A stretch of DNA of 64,000 bases from Pseudovirgaria hyperparasitica (GCF_010093815.1 NW_022985561.1:66045-130044), one strand, 5' to 3'. Numbered from the stretch's first letter, positions 21,239-33,534 are shown. The notes: generated from the sequence alone by a model not told the origin. Program-made: numbers and translations.

Positions 21239-22640
21239 ATGGCGGCCTTAGGCATTATAATACCCTAGTATACACCGGATATACCCCTACTAGTACGGTA
21301 GAAACGGCTATATAGCGATATTAATATGGATAGCTAGACACCTATCTAAAATATAGGAACTAACTAAGGGTGCGAAGCGCTATAGATAACCTAGACTAAG
21401 GGGACCCCGAGAGGGGAGACCCTCCTAGATAAAATTAAATACTAGGTAACACGTGTAGAGAGGGACGCCGAGGAGGGAAAGAAGACCCTCCTTCATATAT
21501 TCTAGGAACTTATCTAGAATCTAAGAGGAATCATAGAGGAAGAGAGGAAGTCGCCATGAGAGGAACCTAGTAGTAGGCTTAACTAAATAGAAGCTAGTCT
21601 ACGGAGAATCTAGGAAGAGCTATCCTAAGGTAAGCGCCCTAACATGTAGGCTTAGATTATAGTAATACCCGGAGCCACCGTACTAAGGACTACTAGGACT
21701 ATAGATAGAGTATATAGTATACGTATTATAATCTAGAATAAGGACACGCTAGCGTAGGTCTAATAGGTATCTCTAAAGGAAATTATAAATAAGATTAATA
21801 AATAGAAAGGAATGTAGTCGAGCGTCGTGGCTACTAAAGTTACGCTAGGTAGGGTAGTACTTACTACTATAACGAATACTATATAGTAAAACATCTCGCG
21901 AGATCTAAACGTAATAGATAGTATCTTCCCCGGCGCGTCTATTAGAGTAGCTATATACCCGATTATAGTACACGTAGTACCCGTGCGGGGATAGGCTATC
22001 GGAGCAGAGGATATTACGCGTATAGAATAATCCAACACGCGAAAATACCTAGGGATTAAGATCGTGAAAGCGTAGTAGAAGAACCTATAGGCGATTAAGA
22101 TAACGGCGAAAAAACACTCTACTATAATTATAGAGCTCCGAGACCCCGCCCTCGTATAATATATTATATAGAAGGGATTCCTAGTAGAAGGAGAGCTCCT
22201 TATGGCCGAGCCATAGAATAGGGTATAGGTAATAATATAGTGCTTTAACTATTAAGGGTATAGATATACTATATAAAGATACTTATAGAAGACTAAGTGC
22301 GGATAGTACCGTGGGGACCACGCTACCTAGGAGTACCCTTATAAACCGCGAGGAGACGGGCTAAGAAATAGGGATATAGTATAGTATTTAAACTACGACG
22401 GGAAACACCCGTTATAGTCGTTAACGTATATAAAATATAAATAGGTTATAGAATATATTCGCACGATAAAAGCGAGAGGCGCGAGATAGTTATAGAATAT
22501 AATACCTACTACGGGCCCTTCCTTTATAATACCCCTAACCTCCCCTCCGGAAGATAGTTAGGTAGGGTAGTAGATTATTCTAAAGATAATAGGACGACTA
22601 AAAGGTATAGTTAAAGCCGCTACCGCGCGAGGATAGTCGC
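21239..22640 (+). pseudogene. LINE ORF1 relic with zinc knuckles
   Basis: Starts at ATGGCGG and is stop-riddled. Around 22,235-22,330 it reads CFNY-x-GYRYT and then TKCGxYRGDHAT, the CCHC pair of Tad1-type ORF1 proteins (CFNCxxxGHxxxxC and KCGxCxGxH) with RIP substitutions. Boundaries are approximate. Confidence 0.7.
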
Positions 22641-22659
22641 GCCTCCGAGGAATAAGTAT

Positions 22660-25600
22660 ATAGATATATATACTCTCTAGTATCTAATAAGGGACTAGAA
22701 TATACTCCGAATTATATAGATAAATATATAATATAAAAGAGAGAACTAGGCGACGCTCCTCGAAGAGACCGGGGCTATAATACTCGCTATCTAGAAACTC
22801 TATAAATACTACTAGACGAGTAAACTAACCATACACCCCGGATACTATACTATACACCCTCTAGGACTAGAAAGACGAGTCCTCTTCTATATTTATAGGT
22901 TAATACTACTCTTATTATAGTCGTATACCGAGCGCGATAACCTTAGGATAATACTACACCTATAAATAGATATAGGCCCCCTATATATATATAACATATA
23001 TAACTAATAACGTGTACTTATACTAGACGAGATGCTCGAGGGTACTACGGAACTAGGGTAATATATCCTTCTAGGAGACTTTAACCTCCACTACTAATAG
23101 TAGGGAGGCCTAGCCGTGGTTAGAGAAGAACTTAGAGTAAGGGAACTACACACCCGCTGCCACGACTTTCTATACCTACTTACATCTATAGAATAAGTTA
23201 TATAGAAAAAATATAAATAGGACGAAGACGGGTCCACGCTTAACCTTACCTTCGCCACGGAGTATATTAGTTACTAGATCTAATACTACCGCCTAGGCTA
23301 GGTATAGACGGATTCCGACTATAAATATATAGAAACCATAATAAACGTATATACCCCGAATAAATAACGGGGATAATAGATATAGAAGGACACCGACTAG
23401 GAAAAGTACCTAAAGGACCTAGAATCGGCGATCCTAGATCCCTCTATAGTCGATATATCTAATAACCTAGCTATAGACTAGGCCGTATAGATACTCCTAT
23501 AAATATACTAGAATACGAGAAATAAACACGTACTATACTAAATATACCGGCCCCCGGAAGCAAAGGGGATTCCTCGAGTACGGGAAAGTAGATAAGACGC
23601 CCGAAGACTATATAGACGCGTATACTATACGAGAACACCCGAGTCGTAGGAAGAATAGAAGGAAGCGATATAATAACGCGATAAAGTTCTCTATAACGAA
23701 AGGCGTAAATAGTAGCGTATAATTACTAGTTAATAGATACGACACGTAATAGGGCTATAGCGTATAGCGAAATGGGCTAAGGGCGTAGACACTCTAACAC
23801 CCCCGCTACTTATACCTCCCCTAATATATTAGGGGAGAACATACTCTACGAGCCTTAAGAAAACTAAGGCTCTATAGAAGGCCATGTTCCCTCTCCCGGA
23901 ACTAGTAGACCTATTAGACGTTTATAACGCCGAATACCTATATACGGTAGATATCCCTAAAGAAGTTACGGAGAAGGACATACTTAATATTATTAAGATA
24001 CTCCTAAATGATAAAGTACCCGGACCAGATGGAATTCTAAATCGATACCTAAAAAGAACTATAAAAGCGACCCTACCGCTTATTACTTATATATTCTAAG
24101 TATACGTTACGTAGGGGTACCACCCCTAGTACTTCCGAGTCGCCTATACTATTATACTCCCGAAACTAGGAAAGAGCCCTAACTCCCTAAAGGGATAGAG
24201 ACTAATCGCCCTTCTCTCCTACCTAGGTAAGATACTAGAGGCTATGATAGCGAAGAAGATAAGTACCGCGGTATAGGAATATAATCTCCTCCCTCCGAAC
24301 TAGAAGGTAAAGATAGATAGCTCTCTAATAATAGCTATCTAATATATTATCGAAGTCGTCTAGGCCGTATAGAAGTAGGGACGGGTAGTATTACTCCTCT
24401 CTCTCGATATAGCCGGAGCGTTTAATAAGGTAAACTATATAAGACTTATTTATAACCTCTAGATAAGACGAATACTAGAATGGATTATACGCTTTATATA
24501 GTTATTCCTTATAGAAAGAATAACTTAGATATATATCTCTAGGTACTAGAGCGAATATAAAGAGACGGTATACGGCATCCTATAAGGGAGCACCATCTCT
24601 CTAATTCTATTCCTCTTCTTTATAGTAGACCTTCTTTAAGGAATAAAGTATATAGAGGTAGTCGGATACGCCGATAATATATACCTCCTAGCTATTAATA
24701 ATAATACTAACCGAATGTATAGACAACTAGAATAGGACTATGAGAGATACCTCTAGTAGATAAAACGCTACGGAGTAAAGTTCGCCCCGGAGAAATACTA
24801 GCTTATATACTTTATTAATCGTTAAGGGAAATAGGTAACTAGGGAAGGCGAACGACGCCCCCGAATCGACGCATTTAACGAACTACTAGTATAAAGTATA
24901 CGCGCGCTCGGAGTTATACTAGATAGTAAGCTTAAATAGGGACCATAAGTAGTATACGCCGTCTCTAGGGCCCTTTAGATAGAAGCCGCTATACGACGGA
25001 TTATAGCCTCTATATAGGGAACCGCCCGGGATAAGGCACGCCAGCTATATATATCTATAGTACGACCCGCCTTCATGTACGGACACGAGTACTAGTATAC
25101 GGCCCTTATATAGACTAGGCGAATAAAGCTCGAATCTATATAGAACCGTATACTCCGTCTTATATTAGGCGTATATAAAGCTACTAACACGGTGCTACTA
25201 CGACGCGAGATAGACGTTATAAGTATATATAACTTCTACTAGATATAGAGGGTGGTATACTTTACTAAATAATAAGTATAGGAACGTATAGGAAACGTAG
25301 AATATACTTTCGCCGCGCTACATACACGAATTAGTATATATTACCGCGCACTCCTATATATAGGCCAGAATCGAATACGGTATAGGTGCTTAATAGAAGC
25401 CGACTCTAGCTAAGTAGTATAAGAAGTCCGAGATAACCCGGACGCTCTCCTAGACCGGTAGAGCCTTTAAGAACTCGTGAAAAACATACGGTCGTGGACT
25501 TAAGATAAGTAGAAAGAGATACTCCGTGCCTACTAGGCCTCCTAGTAGGATAGGTACCTAGAGTAGATTTAAGGGCCATAGAAGGAACCGAGTAAATAGA

Positions 25601-25950
25601 TATATAAAGGGCTAACGAAAGCCTAAGTATCTATACTTATCTAAGCCCGAACGGGCGCTATGGGACTCCTATACTATATCTATAAGAGAGGCGTTCCTAA
25701 TACCTCTCTATGGTATAAGGCGTACGGCCGGAGAGGTATAATACGCTACTATCTAGCTATATACCCTAACCTCTATATATAACGGTAATAGCTTATCCAC
25801 GTCACGAAGACTTTAGATATTGTATAATAGCTTAATAAGTACCCTAAGGACGTCTCCCGATAGATACTTATATATCTACTACTTCTCTAGTACTAGTGGA
25901 CCTAGAAATATATACTAGAAGAGACCCGGTATACGCTGGCCGCAACCCGA
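22660..25950 (+). pseudogene. LINE ORF2 relic: endonuclease and reverse transcriptase
   Basis: Endonuclease motif LGDFNLHY at about 23,070-23,094. Reverse transcriptase motif DKVPGPDGILNRYLK at about 24,010-24,050, in the only surviving 71-codon open stretch (23,884-24,099). The catalytic motif is YADN at 24,667-24,678, where the second Asp codon GAT has become AAT. A decayed downstream part of ORF2 follows to about 25,950. Boundaries approximate; non-functional. Confidence 0.85.
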
Positions 25951-25982
25951 TATATACCGATAGAACCCCGGGAGAACCCCGA

Positions 25983-26013
25983 TTATTAGTTAAGGGCTAC
26001 CCTTAACTAATAA
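25983..26013. repeat. perfect 31-nt hairpin, copy 2
   Basis: Identical to 21,206-21,236, in the same orientation (it is a near-palindrome, so both strands look alike apart from the loop). It sits near the 3' end of the LINE. Confidence 0.9.
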
Positions 26014-26251
26014 CCTCCGCACCTATACGTACTACCTAAGGGCGAAATAACGGTAATATAGACTATAGGCTAATAGGCGTACCCTATAGCTATATACTTA
26101 AGACGAAATAGAGGTTTAACGAGATATAGTTATAGATATAAGGAAGTTTTTCCCTATGGGGTTTCTTCTTATATAGTAGCTTAGACTAGAGGAGGCATAG
26201 GCCTATAGAGTACTACTCTACCTAGTTATATAATATTATTATTATTATTAT

Positions 26252-26265
26252 TATATAAATCCGTG
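26252..26265 (+). repeat. right 14-bp target duplication of the LINE
   Basis: TATATAAATCCGTG, matching 20,951-20,964, directly after the (ATT)n tail. Confidence 0.88.
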
Positions 26266-28440
26266 GTTATATACCTTAATAATATTATTATCTTTTCCGA
26301 AGATATAGAAGAACACGCTAGAGTACTATTAAAAGTACTTACCCTACTCCGTAAATACCGCTTACTTACTAATCTAGAGAAATATAGTTTTAGCTAGACC
26401 GAAGTTAACTTCTATAGATACCACGTCTTATAAGGATAACTTCGCCCGATAAAGGATAAGATTAAGGTAATTCGCGAATAGCTAGAGCCTATAAACGTTA
26501 GCGAAGTCTAATAGTTCCTTAGTCTAGCGAATTATTATTAGAGATATATCTAGGGATTCGTAAGTATTACCGTACCTCTAATAGACCTCCTTAAGGAAGT
26601 AGACCCTCTTATCTATAAATAGAAATATAGACCTATTCGATAGACGCTATTAATAGCGTTTACCTTTAAGACCCTAAAGAATACCCTATATTCCGAACCG
26701 GTTCTAGCTTAATCTAATAAGACTAAGCCCTTCTATATTAAAACGGATATAAGTAACTATATAATTGGTATAGTAATCTACTAGAAGGATTCTAGTAAGT
26801 AGTATTAGCTAATCGCGTTTAACGGACGAAAGCTTAATGGCGCTAAGCTTAACTATCCGGTTTACGAAAAAGAACTCCTTACTATTAAATACACTCTATA
26901 TACTTAGAGATACCTACTAGAAATGAAGAAGACGATAATTCTAACTAATTACTATAGTCTATAGTTCCTTAAGTCTATAAAGGAATAAGGAGGCTATATA
27001 GATAGATAGATTAATAAGTTCGGAAGCTTCGATCTCGATATAAAATATCGCCTAGAATCTAAGGCGGTAGTACCTAACGCCATTAGTAGAAGGCTAGACT
27101 TCTAAGGCGAGATCTCTATAATACTATTAAGTAAAGTTAATAAATACGTTCTTATAGTCTAAATTATTAAGTTTCTAAAAGGAGCTAACCCGATAGAGTA
27201 TATACTAAAAGTCTCTCCCGAAATTCTATCTTAACTATACCTTAACGCCGAGAGTAAACTTCGATATAAGCTATAGGATTTTAATAATAGTTAAGAAGAT
27301 TTAGCGGAAAATTTAGCGTCTTATATCCCGGAATAATACCGTAAGTCGCTAGTAGAAACTATATATTAATAATTCGGTTACTTTATATGGCCCGGACTAC
27401 TAGGAGCCCTAGAAAAATAAGGCTAGTAGTTTAAAATAAAGAAAGACGTAGAGGTAGTCGCTTATAATTACTATTAATACTAATTAGCGTAACGAGTACT
27501 ACTAAATCTATAACACGAGAGATAGTTTTATAGAGTTATACGCCGAGCATCCTTTAAAGAATAGAGTATCGACTTTATAGGCGTACTTCCTACTATATAT
27601 AATAGTAATAGTTAGATAATAATAGTAATTAACTATATAACGGGATGGCCTATTATATAGATAGTCCCTAAGGCGACCGTAGAGTCTATTACGAGGTTCA
27701 TTTATGAATAAATCTTTATAGATTTTAGACCCCCCGCCGCACTAACCTTAGATAATAGTTAATAGTTTCTATTAAGAGTAGTTAACGCACTACTACGCAT
27801 CCTTAAGACGGAATATAAACTTACTACGCCTTATTACCCTCATATAAACGGAAAGGTTAAATACCTTAATAGAACCTTAGGAGATATCCTTACCTATATA
27901 TATATAGGCGAACTAGTAACTAACTAGAATATATACTTACTAGCCGCTATTTTTACTATAAGGATCCGACGATATAGAAGTATAGAAGTTAGTCTATATT
28001 ATCTAGTATATAGATAGTACCCTAACTTACTAGGGAATATTCCTAGAGAAAAGGCTAAGTTAATATCCTTTAACGAACTTATTAAGCGAGTTAAGAAAGT
28101 ATAATACGCTAGGACGCTAGCGCTAAATAAACTACTTATAGAAGCCGCTTACCGAGACCTTATAGATCCGACTTAGCTTAAACCTAAAGACTAGACGCGA
28201 CTATCTATTAGTTAAATTATTTTACTAAAGAATAAATAGAAAACGAAGTTTAAAACGAACTACTTAGGTCCCTATAAGGTTCATATATAACACCCCTTAG
28301 ATATATACGCGCTAGAAACACCTAATAGACGTATCCTACGACACCTTATATATAGTAATAGGCTAATTATAGTAAGAGATATTAATAAGCTAGATAACTT
28401 CTAGACGAGATAGAAGATTAACTTATAAATATCTAAGGAA
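26266..28440 (+). pseudogene. C-terminal RT, RNase H and integrase relic
   Basis: Continues the interrupted reverse transcriptase with VIYLNNIIIFSEDIEEHA (the YxDD box decayed to YLNN), then EKYSF. RNase H follows (AFNGRKLNGAKLNYPVYEKE). Integrase core appears near 27,560 as SIDFIGVLP and INYITGWPI, and a C-terminal LGPYKV segment near 28,265. Integrase downstream of RNase H is the Ty3/gypsy order. Confidence 0.87.
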
Positions 28441-31400
28441 ATTAGAAATTAAGTAGTACCTTACTTACTAGATATTAAGAAGGTTTTAGAGAAAGAGAAA
28501 CCTACCCTATATTAGATAACTCTATCCTCCCTTCCTAAGAAGGAGTAGAACCGGCTATAGTAGCTATAAAGTTAACGAGAGTTAATATATAAGGGCGTAC
28601 GTTTATTCTTAGTAGGGGAGAGCTCGATAGACGTAGATATTACGCGTTAAATTAGACTTACTAATATAAGAAATCGACGTAAACGGAGAGCTACTATAAC
28701 TACGTTAATTACACTAGTACTAATCATTATTAATAAACTAAGAAATATACTAGAAGAATAACACGAGAATAGCGGAGCGATATAACCGCCGATAATAAAT
28801 ATTAAAGAGAGCTATAATACTCTAAGGGTAGAGGAAGCCTAAATAATAACTAAGAAACTAATAGATAACCTATTAAACGAGATTAACACGGTAGAGAAAG
28901 CCACGATAGAAGCGAGATAGAAAGAATTACCTAAAGAAATAAGCTTAGGAGACGAGTTTAATAATACACGAATAGACTTAGATAAGAATATCTAACTAGA
29001 ATATAAGAATCCTATAAGTATAGATATAGACTCGGATATAGAAGAAGTATTAAAGGAGGTTAACGAAGCGAATAAATAACCCCTAACCGACTTAGACGTC
29101 CCTATATAGAATCTTATAGAAAGCGAACCTTATACGCGAAAGAGAAAGCGATTCTATATAGATAAACGTAGTAGAGAAACCTAAGCGGCTATAGCTAGCG
29201 TGTTAAGATAAGTTAATAGATTAGAGGGAGAGAGATACTCTCTACGGAAAAAGATATTACCTTTAAAGCTATTATAGAAAAGCTTAGAATATAACTAACT
29301 TTAGTCTTTCCCTAATTATCTCCTTTATATATAGTACTACTAACCCCCTATTTACTTATTTAGAATATATATAGCCGTTAAAGAAGATTAACGAGCCTTA
29401 GAAATTACTAGAAGGTTAAAGAAAGAAGACGTGGACTTATAATAATATTATATAAGTCTAAAATTACTATTTAAGAACCGTAAGACTAAATAGAGATAAA
29501 AGAAAGCCGTTAACGCCTTTTAACGCTTAATAAGATAGGGTATCATTATAAAATAGAAGCCGTCTACTTAGTCCTAGACCTTACGAGTAGAATTTAGTAG
29601 ATTCTTCGTAAATTATACTAATACCTTCTCGCCCTCCTCGGGCATGCTATTATTAATTAAGAACTTATATAGTAGCCCTTAAGGTATATAGCTAATCTCG
29701 CTAAACGCGTTTATCGGATGACTAAACTAATCTTTAACGGCTTCGTTAAGCGGAAGTCCTTTATCTTTAAGGTTCTATATAGAATAAATAGAGATGATAC
29801 TTAGGTTAAGAGATATAGTATTATTAAAGCTAGGAACGAGGACCTCTAGACCGCCGTAATACATCTATTCTATTATAGCTATAACCTTTTAATTAGCTAG
29901 AGATTATATAAGATATAAATCTAACTCACGAGCGAAGGACTAGCCTTAGAGTTTAATCTAGTCTTCTTAAGACCTAATAACTTCTTTTAATAAAGTTTAG
30001 TAGCCGAATATTTTCTAGTAGCCTTAGTTATCTCTATAAATAAAGACTACTCGGTATATTAGTACTTTTTAATAATATTACGCTTACTACGGTATACTTT
30101 AGGAACGTGTTAAATCTATTAAAAGTCTTTAACGATATAAAGGAATAACTTATAACGCGATATACTATAGAATTTCCTATTCCCTTAGTAGAAATAGTTT
30201 AAATAGGTACCTTTAAATAGTAGGAACCCGTTAGAAAAAAGCTATATATACTCCCTAAAGATGCCTTTACTAGTAGAATAAGAACTATAGGCGCTATCGC
30301 TAAAGTACTAGTATACGCCACGAGCTATTATACCTAGAATAGCTAGAATAGTATAGGGATATAATCTATCTAGACGTTTCGAAGGATCCTAAAAGATCCC
30401 TTCTTCTATTATAATATTCTAAGGATAATAGTAGTTACTAAACTTATTTATTATATAGAACGGAAGTAGATTCTTTAGAATTAAGGCGTGCTAACCGCTA
30501 GTATACGCCTTAATAAGGCTATTAATAAATTTCTTATAGAGCGCTCCGTTAATAGAAGGGTCCGAGAATAGCTACCCTAGAATAAGTTAGCTAACCGTTA
30601 AAGATAATTAATAAGATAAGAACTTACTCTAGTAAGCTAACTACTATATAAACTTAATAGACTTCCCTAAAAAGAAGTAGTAATTAGATTAAACTCGGAG
30701 GTCTATATAACCTACCACTTCGATCTCGGTATTACTATAGCTATTAAGTTTATTTACCGTAGGTTATGCTATCGTACTAACCTTATAAGAAGCTATAGAC
30801 CCCTTTTACTTTATAGAAGTCTTCTTAATAACCTTATTAGAACTTTTAAGGTCTATAATAGCTAGCTTAGAAGTTATAGAGCGAGTTTTAGGGCTATTAA
30901 ATATCTTTAATAGAGTCCTTACGGTACTATAGATCTTTACTAGAGTCCTAGATATTCTAGGACGAGAGCCTAGATAAAAATTAGGAACTAGAATCTTAAT
31001 ATAAGACTTAGCGACTTACCTTTCTTAGTTACCTTAGAAGTAACTATATTACTAAGCTTATTAACTTTAATTAACGTATTACTATTAAGGTCTAATAACC
31101 TAGAGCTTTCTCTATCTTTATTTTTAGAATAGAAAATATTATTAGAGTCTTCTAATAGATTTATAAACTAACTAGCTTTTATAGAGGCTTCGAAGAGCTT
31201 ATTAAGGGTAATTAATATAGACTCCGGATCTATAACTTTACCTAGAAGATCTATATAGATTAGCGGGATTCTTATAGAAGGGTATATTAAACGAATTATC
31301 TTCTACCTTAGGAAGAGGCTTATTAATAGCTATTACTAATCCTTAAGAGGCTAGAGCCTTAACTTTAGTCTTAGAGACCTTAGGTTTAAGGCTCTAACCG

Positions 31401-32066
31401 CCTTCTTCGATTAACTAAGCTAAAGCTTTATCTTCTAGGTCTAGTTCTTAAAAGAATAGCGAACCCTAAGGCCCGTTTAGATATAGATAGCTATAGACTA
31501 TCTTTAAGTAACTCTTATAAACTATATAGTTAATCTATACTTAAGAAATAAGGTAACTTAACCTACTATCTAGAGTACCTTTATTTACTACTAATACTTT
31601 ATTAAGTAATAACTAATTAGGATTTCTATACGGAGGACCTAAGAAAGTATAATAAAGATCCTTATTTATAACTATATCTACTATAGAAAGTTTAAGTTAG
31701 AAGGGAAAAAGGTAAAGTTAAAGTTTATATATATAAAATTATAGTATTAATTAGAGTGATTTCTAAGTTCGTAGGAGTTTTAGCTATATTATTAGATATT
31801 ATTAAAAGGATTTAGCGCTAGAAAAACTAAGGAAAAGATTAAATTAGTTAAGAAATATAAGGTTAAAGGATAGTAGAATATAGAAATAGTAAAGGTAACT
31901 ATTTAGTACTAAAATAAGCTTAGACCACCGCCCTTACACGACGTGTTACTAATATGGCCTAGCGCTAAAGAGATTTTATATACCTACCTCCCTATATTAT
32001 ATATTCTAACTCTATTAATTATCTTTAACGGTCTTATAGGAGCTTATATAATTAGAAGAGGGAAGA
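28440..32066. other. unassigned RIP-degraded interior of the LTR element
   Basis: About 3.6 kb between the integrase tail and the right LTR. From about 28,790 to 29,200 one plus-strand frame reads well if TAA/TAG are taken as former CAA/CAG, giving an acidic then basic (YTRKRKRFYIDKRS) segment, perhaps the end of Pol. From about 29,400 to 31,900 both strands look equally readable under that rule, so I cannot tell strand or family. It may be an extra ORF, captured host sequence or another nested insertion. Confidence 0.4.
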
Positions 32067-32198
32067 TATAGGATTCCTATTAGGTAATCCCCGTTACTTA
32101 GATCTTATTTAGCGTTAGGCTGGTATATATAGCACTTAGATAGACTTAGTAGACACGTCAATTAATTTTGCCACGTCTAATTTACCAAAGTTCCCACA
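32067..32198 (+). repeat. right LTR, 132 bp
   Basis: Starts TATAGGATTCC (RIP form of TGTGGG) and ends AGTTCCCACA. The proximal part carries RIP changes (TTAG for TCAG twice), while the distal 86 or so bases are intact. Followed by CTGA. Confidence 0.92.
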
Positions 32199-32202
32199 CT
32201 GA
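32199..32202. repeat. right target-site duplication CTGA
   Basis: Copy of 17,815-17,818; marks the right edge of the LTR element. Confidence 0.75.
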
Positions 32203-32350
32203 GCTTGGCTATACAGCAGGACGTAAAACTACGTTCTCTATACAATTGGAAACCCGGAGTTTTGCACAGATATACAACAAACTGGGACAAATCAGCAAAC
32301 AAGTGGTTCACAATCTTATCCATATCGTTCAGCGGGCCCTCTAAGAAACA

Positions 32351-33534
32351 ATGGCGACCCCAACATCCTCACAAATCCTGCCCCCAAAGCCCTCTTCCTC
32401 CGACTTTGACATCGTCGCCACCTACCGACGCCTCCTCGCCTCTGATCCAGACCTTACAATGCCCATTGCTGCTATAGAGGCTCTTGTCGAAGCTCTCTCA
32501 CATTCCAGCGCAACTACTATCTCTGAAACCCTCACCCTTCTCGAGCACCACACCGCGAACCTGAAGCGCTCCATCTCAAACCCCATCTCCCTGTCCGCAG
32601 GTACAGACCTCTTCCGGCGATACCTATACACCACTGTCCAAAAACCGGGCGCCACGGGCGACTTCCAGGCAATCCGTAACCATCTGTTGAGCAATGGGCG
32701 ACAATTCGTAGAACGTACGAAAGCAGCAAGAGACCAAATAGCATCTTTCGGACGGCATTTTGTGCGTGATGGAACGACAGTGCTGACGAATGGCGGGAGC
32801 AGAGTTGTGGGCGCATTACTACGCTCCGCTGCAGATGCGTCTGGAGGCCGCACCAGTATTCGCTTCCGCGTCATCTACGTGCTCTCGCCTAGTACCTCCT
32901 CATCTTCGTCCTCAGACAAAGCATCCACACTTGAAGGTGAAGGTGCCGCAATTGTCTCCATGCTACGAAGTCGCGGTGTGCCTGTGGCCACAATCCCCGA
33001 ATCGGCAGTCGCATACTCTCTCCCACAAGTTAGCATGGTGATCGTAGGCGCTGAAGGCGTTGTCGAAAGTGGTGGAATTATATCAAGACTAGGGACATAC
33101 CAGATGGGCATGCTGGCGCGCGCGGCGGGAAAGCCATTGTATGTTGTTGCTGAGAGCCATAAATTCGTGCGGTTGTACCCGTTGGGGCAGTATGACCTAG
33201 GGATCGAGCAGAAGGTGATTGAGTTCAAGGTCATTGAAAACGGCAAGGAAGAAGTTGTGGAAACGGAGAGAGGGACACCGCTTGTAGGTGGGAGCGCGAG
33301 GATGTTGGATGAAGGTGTTGGTATGGAGGACGAAGTTGGCAAGGAGGAAATGGAAGGGGTTGACGAGGCTGTTGATTTCACAGTATGTCTCGAGCTGCCT
33401 CAAACAGAAGGTCCAGACGTTCCATCATGCTAACATGCACTTAGCCACCCGAGCTTATCTCTGGCATCATCACCGAATCCGGCGTGTTGACACCGAGTGC
33501 AGTCAGCGAAGAGCTCATCAAGATCTGGTTTTGA
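32351..33534 (+). CDS. gcn3: translation initiation factor eIF2B subunit alpha
   Basis: Regulatory subunit of the eIF2B guanine-nucleotide exchange factor, which senses phosphorylated eIF2 during amino-acid starvation. Exons 32351-33382 and 33445-33534 (62-nt intron, GTATGT donor, GCTAACATG branch) give 373 aa. The N-terminal helical part holds FDIVATYRRLLASDPDLTMP and the C-terminal Rossmann-like part holds VSMVIVGAEGVVESGGIISR, GTYQMGMLARAAGKPLYVV and RLYPLGQYDL. The final exon supplies PPELISGIITESGVLTPSAV and ends IKIWF, as usual for the family. The start codon is only 152 nt beyond the end of the transposon, so its promoter has been displaced or replaced. The coding sequence shows no RIP-type damage. 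Confidence 0.94.

Larger units (their letters stand above)
20965..26251 (+). mobile_element. RIP-degraded Tad1-like LINE nested in gypsy RT
   Basis: A 5287-bp non-LTR retrotransposon in the same orientation as its host, with a 14-bp target duplication and a 3' tail of (ATT)n at about 26,227-26,251. ORF1 relics include a zinc-knuckle region; ORF2 relics include an apurinic-type endonuclease (GDFNLH), reverse transcriptase (VPGPDG, YADN) and further downstream sequence. The order and the CCHC ORF1 fit the Tad1 group common in filamentous ascomycetes; clade placement is inferred. Heavily RIP-mutated, no intact ORF. Confidence 0.88.
17819..32198 (+). mobile_element. RIP-degraded Ty3/gypsy LTR retrotransposon with nested LINE
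   Basis: A 14,380-bp insertion bounded by 132-bp direct LTRs with perfect TGTGGG...CCCACA outer ends and a CTGA duplication. Removing the 5287-bp LINE and one 14-bp target duplication leaves an element of about 9.08 kb. Plus-strand relics occur in the order gag with zinc knuckle, protease, reverse transcriptase, RNase H, integrase; integrase after RT places it in Ty3/gypsy. TAA and TAG stops fill every frame and almost all can be explained as former CAA, CAG or TGG codons. CA and TG dinucleotides are nearly absent from about 17,950 to 32,050. The element is dead. The 3.6 kb between the integrase tail and the right LTR is unexplained, and LTRs this short are unusual for so long an element. Confidence 0.93.

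Noticed and set aside
21760-22038. 92-codon minus-strand frame in the RIP island
   Set aside because: Lies antisense within the LINE ORF1 relic; Ile/Thr-rich reading typical of RIP-mutated AT-rich DNA.
32422-33381. Long minus-strand frames opposite the eIF2B-alpha gene
   Set aside because: Antisense shadows of a well-supported coding exon.
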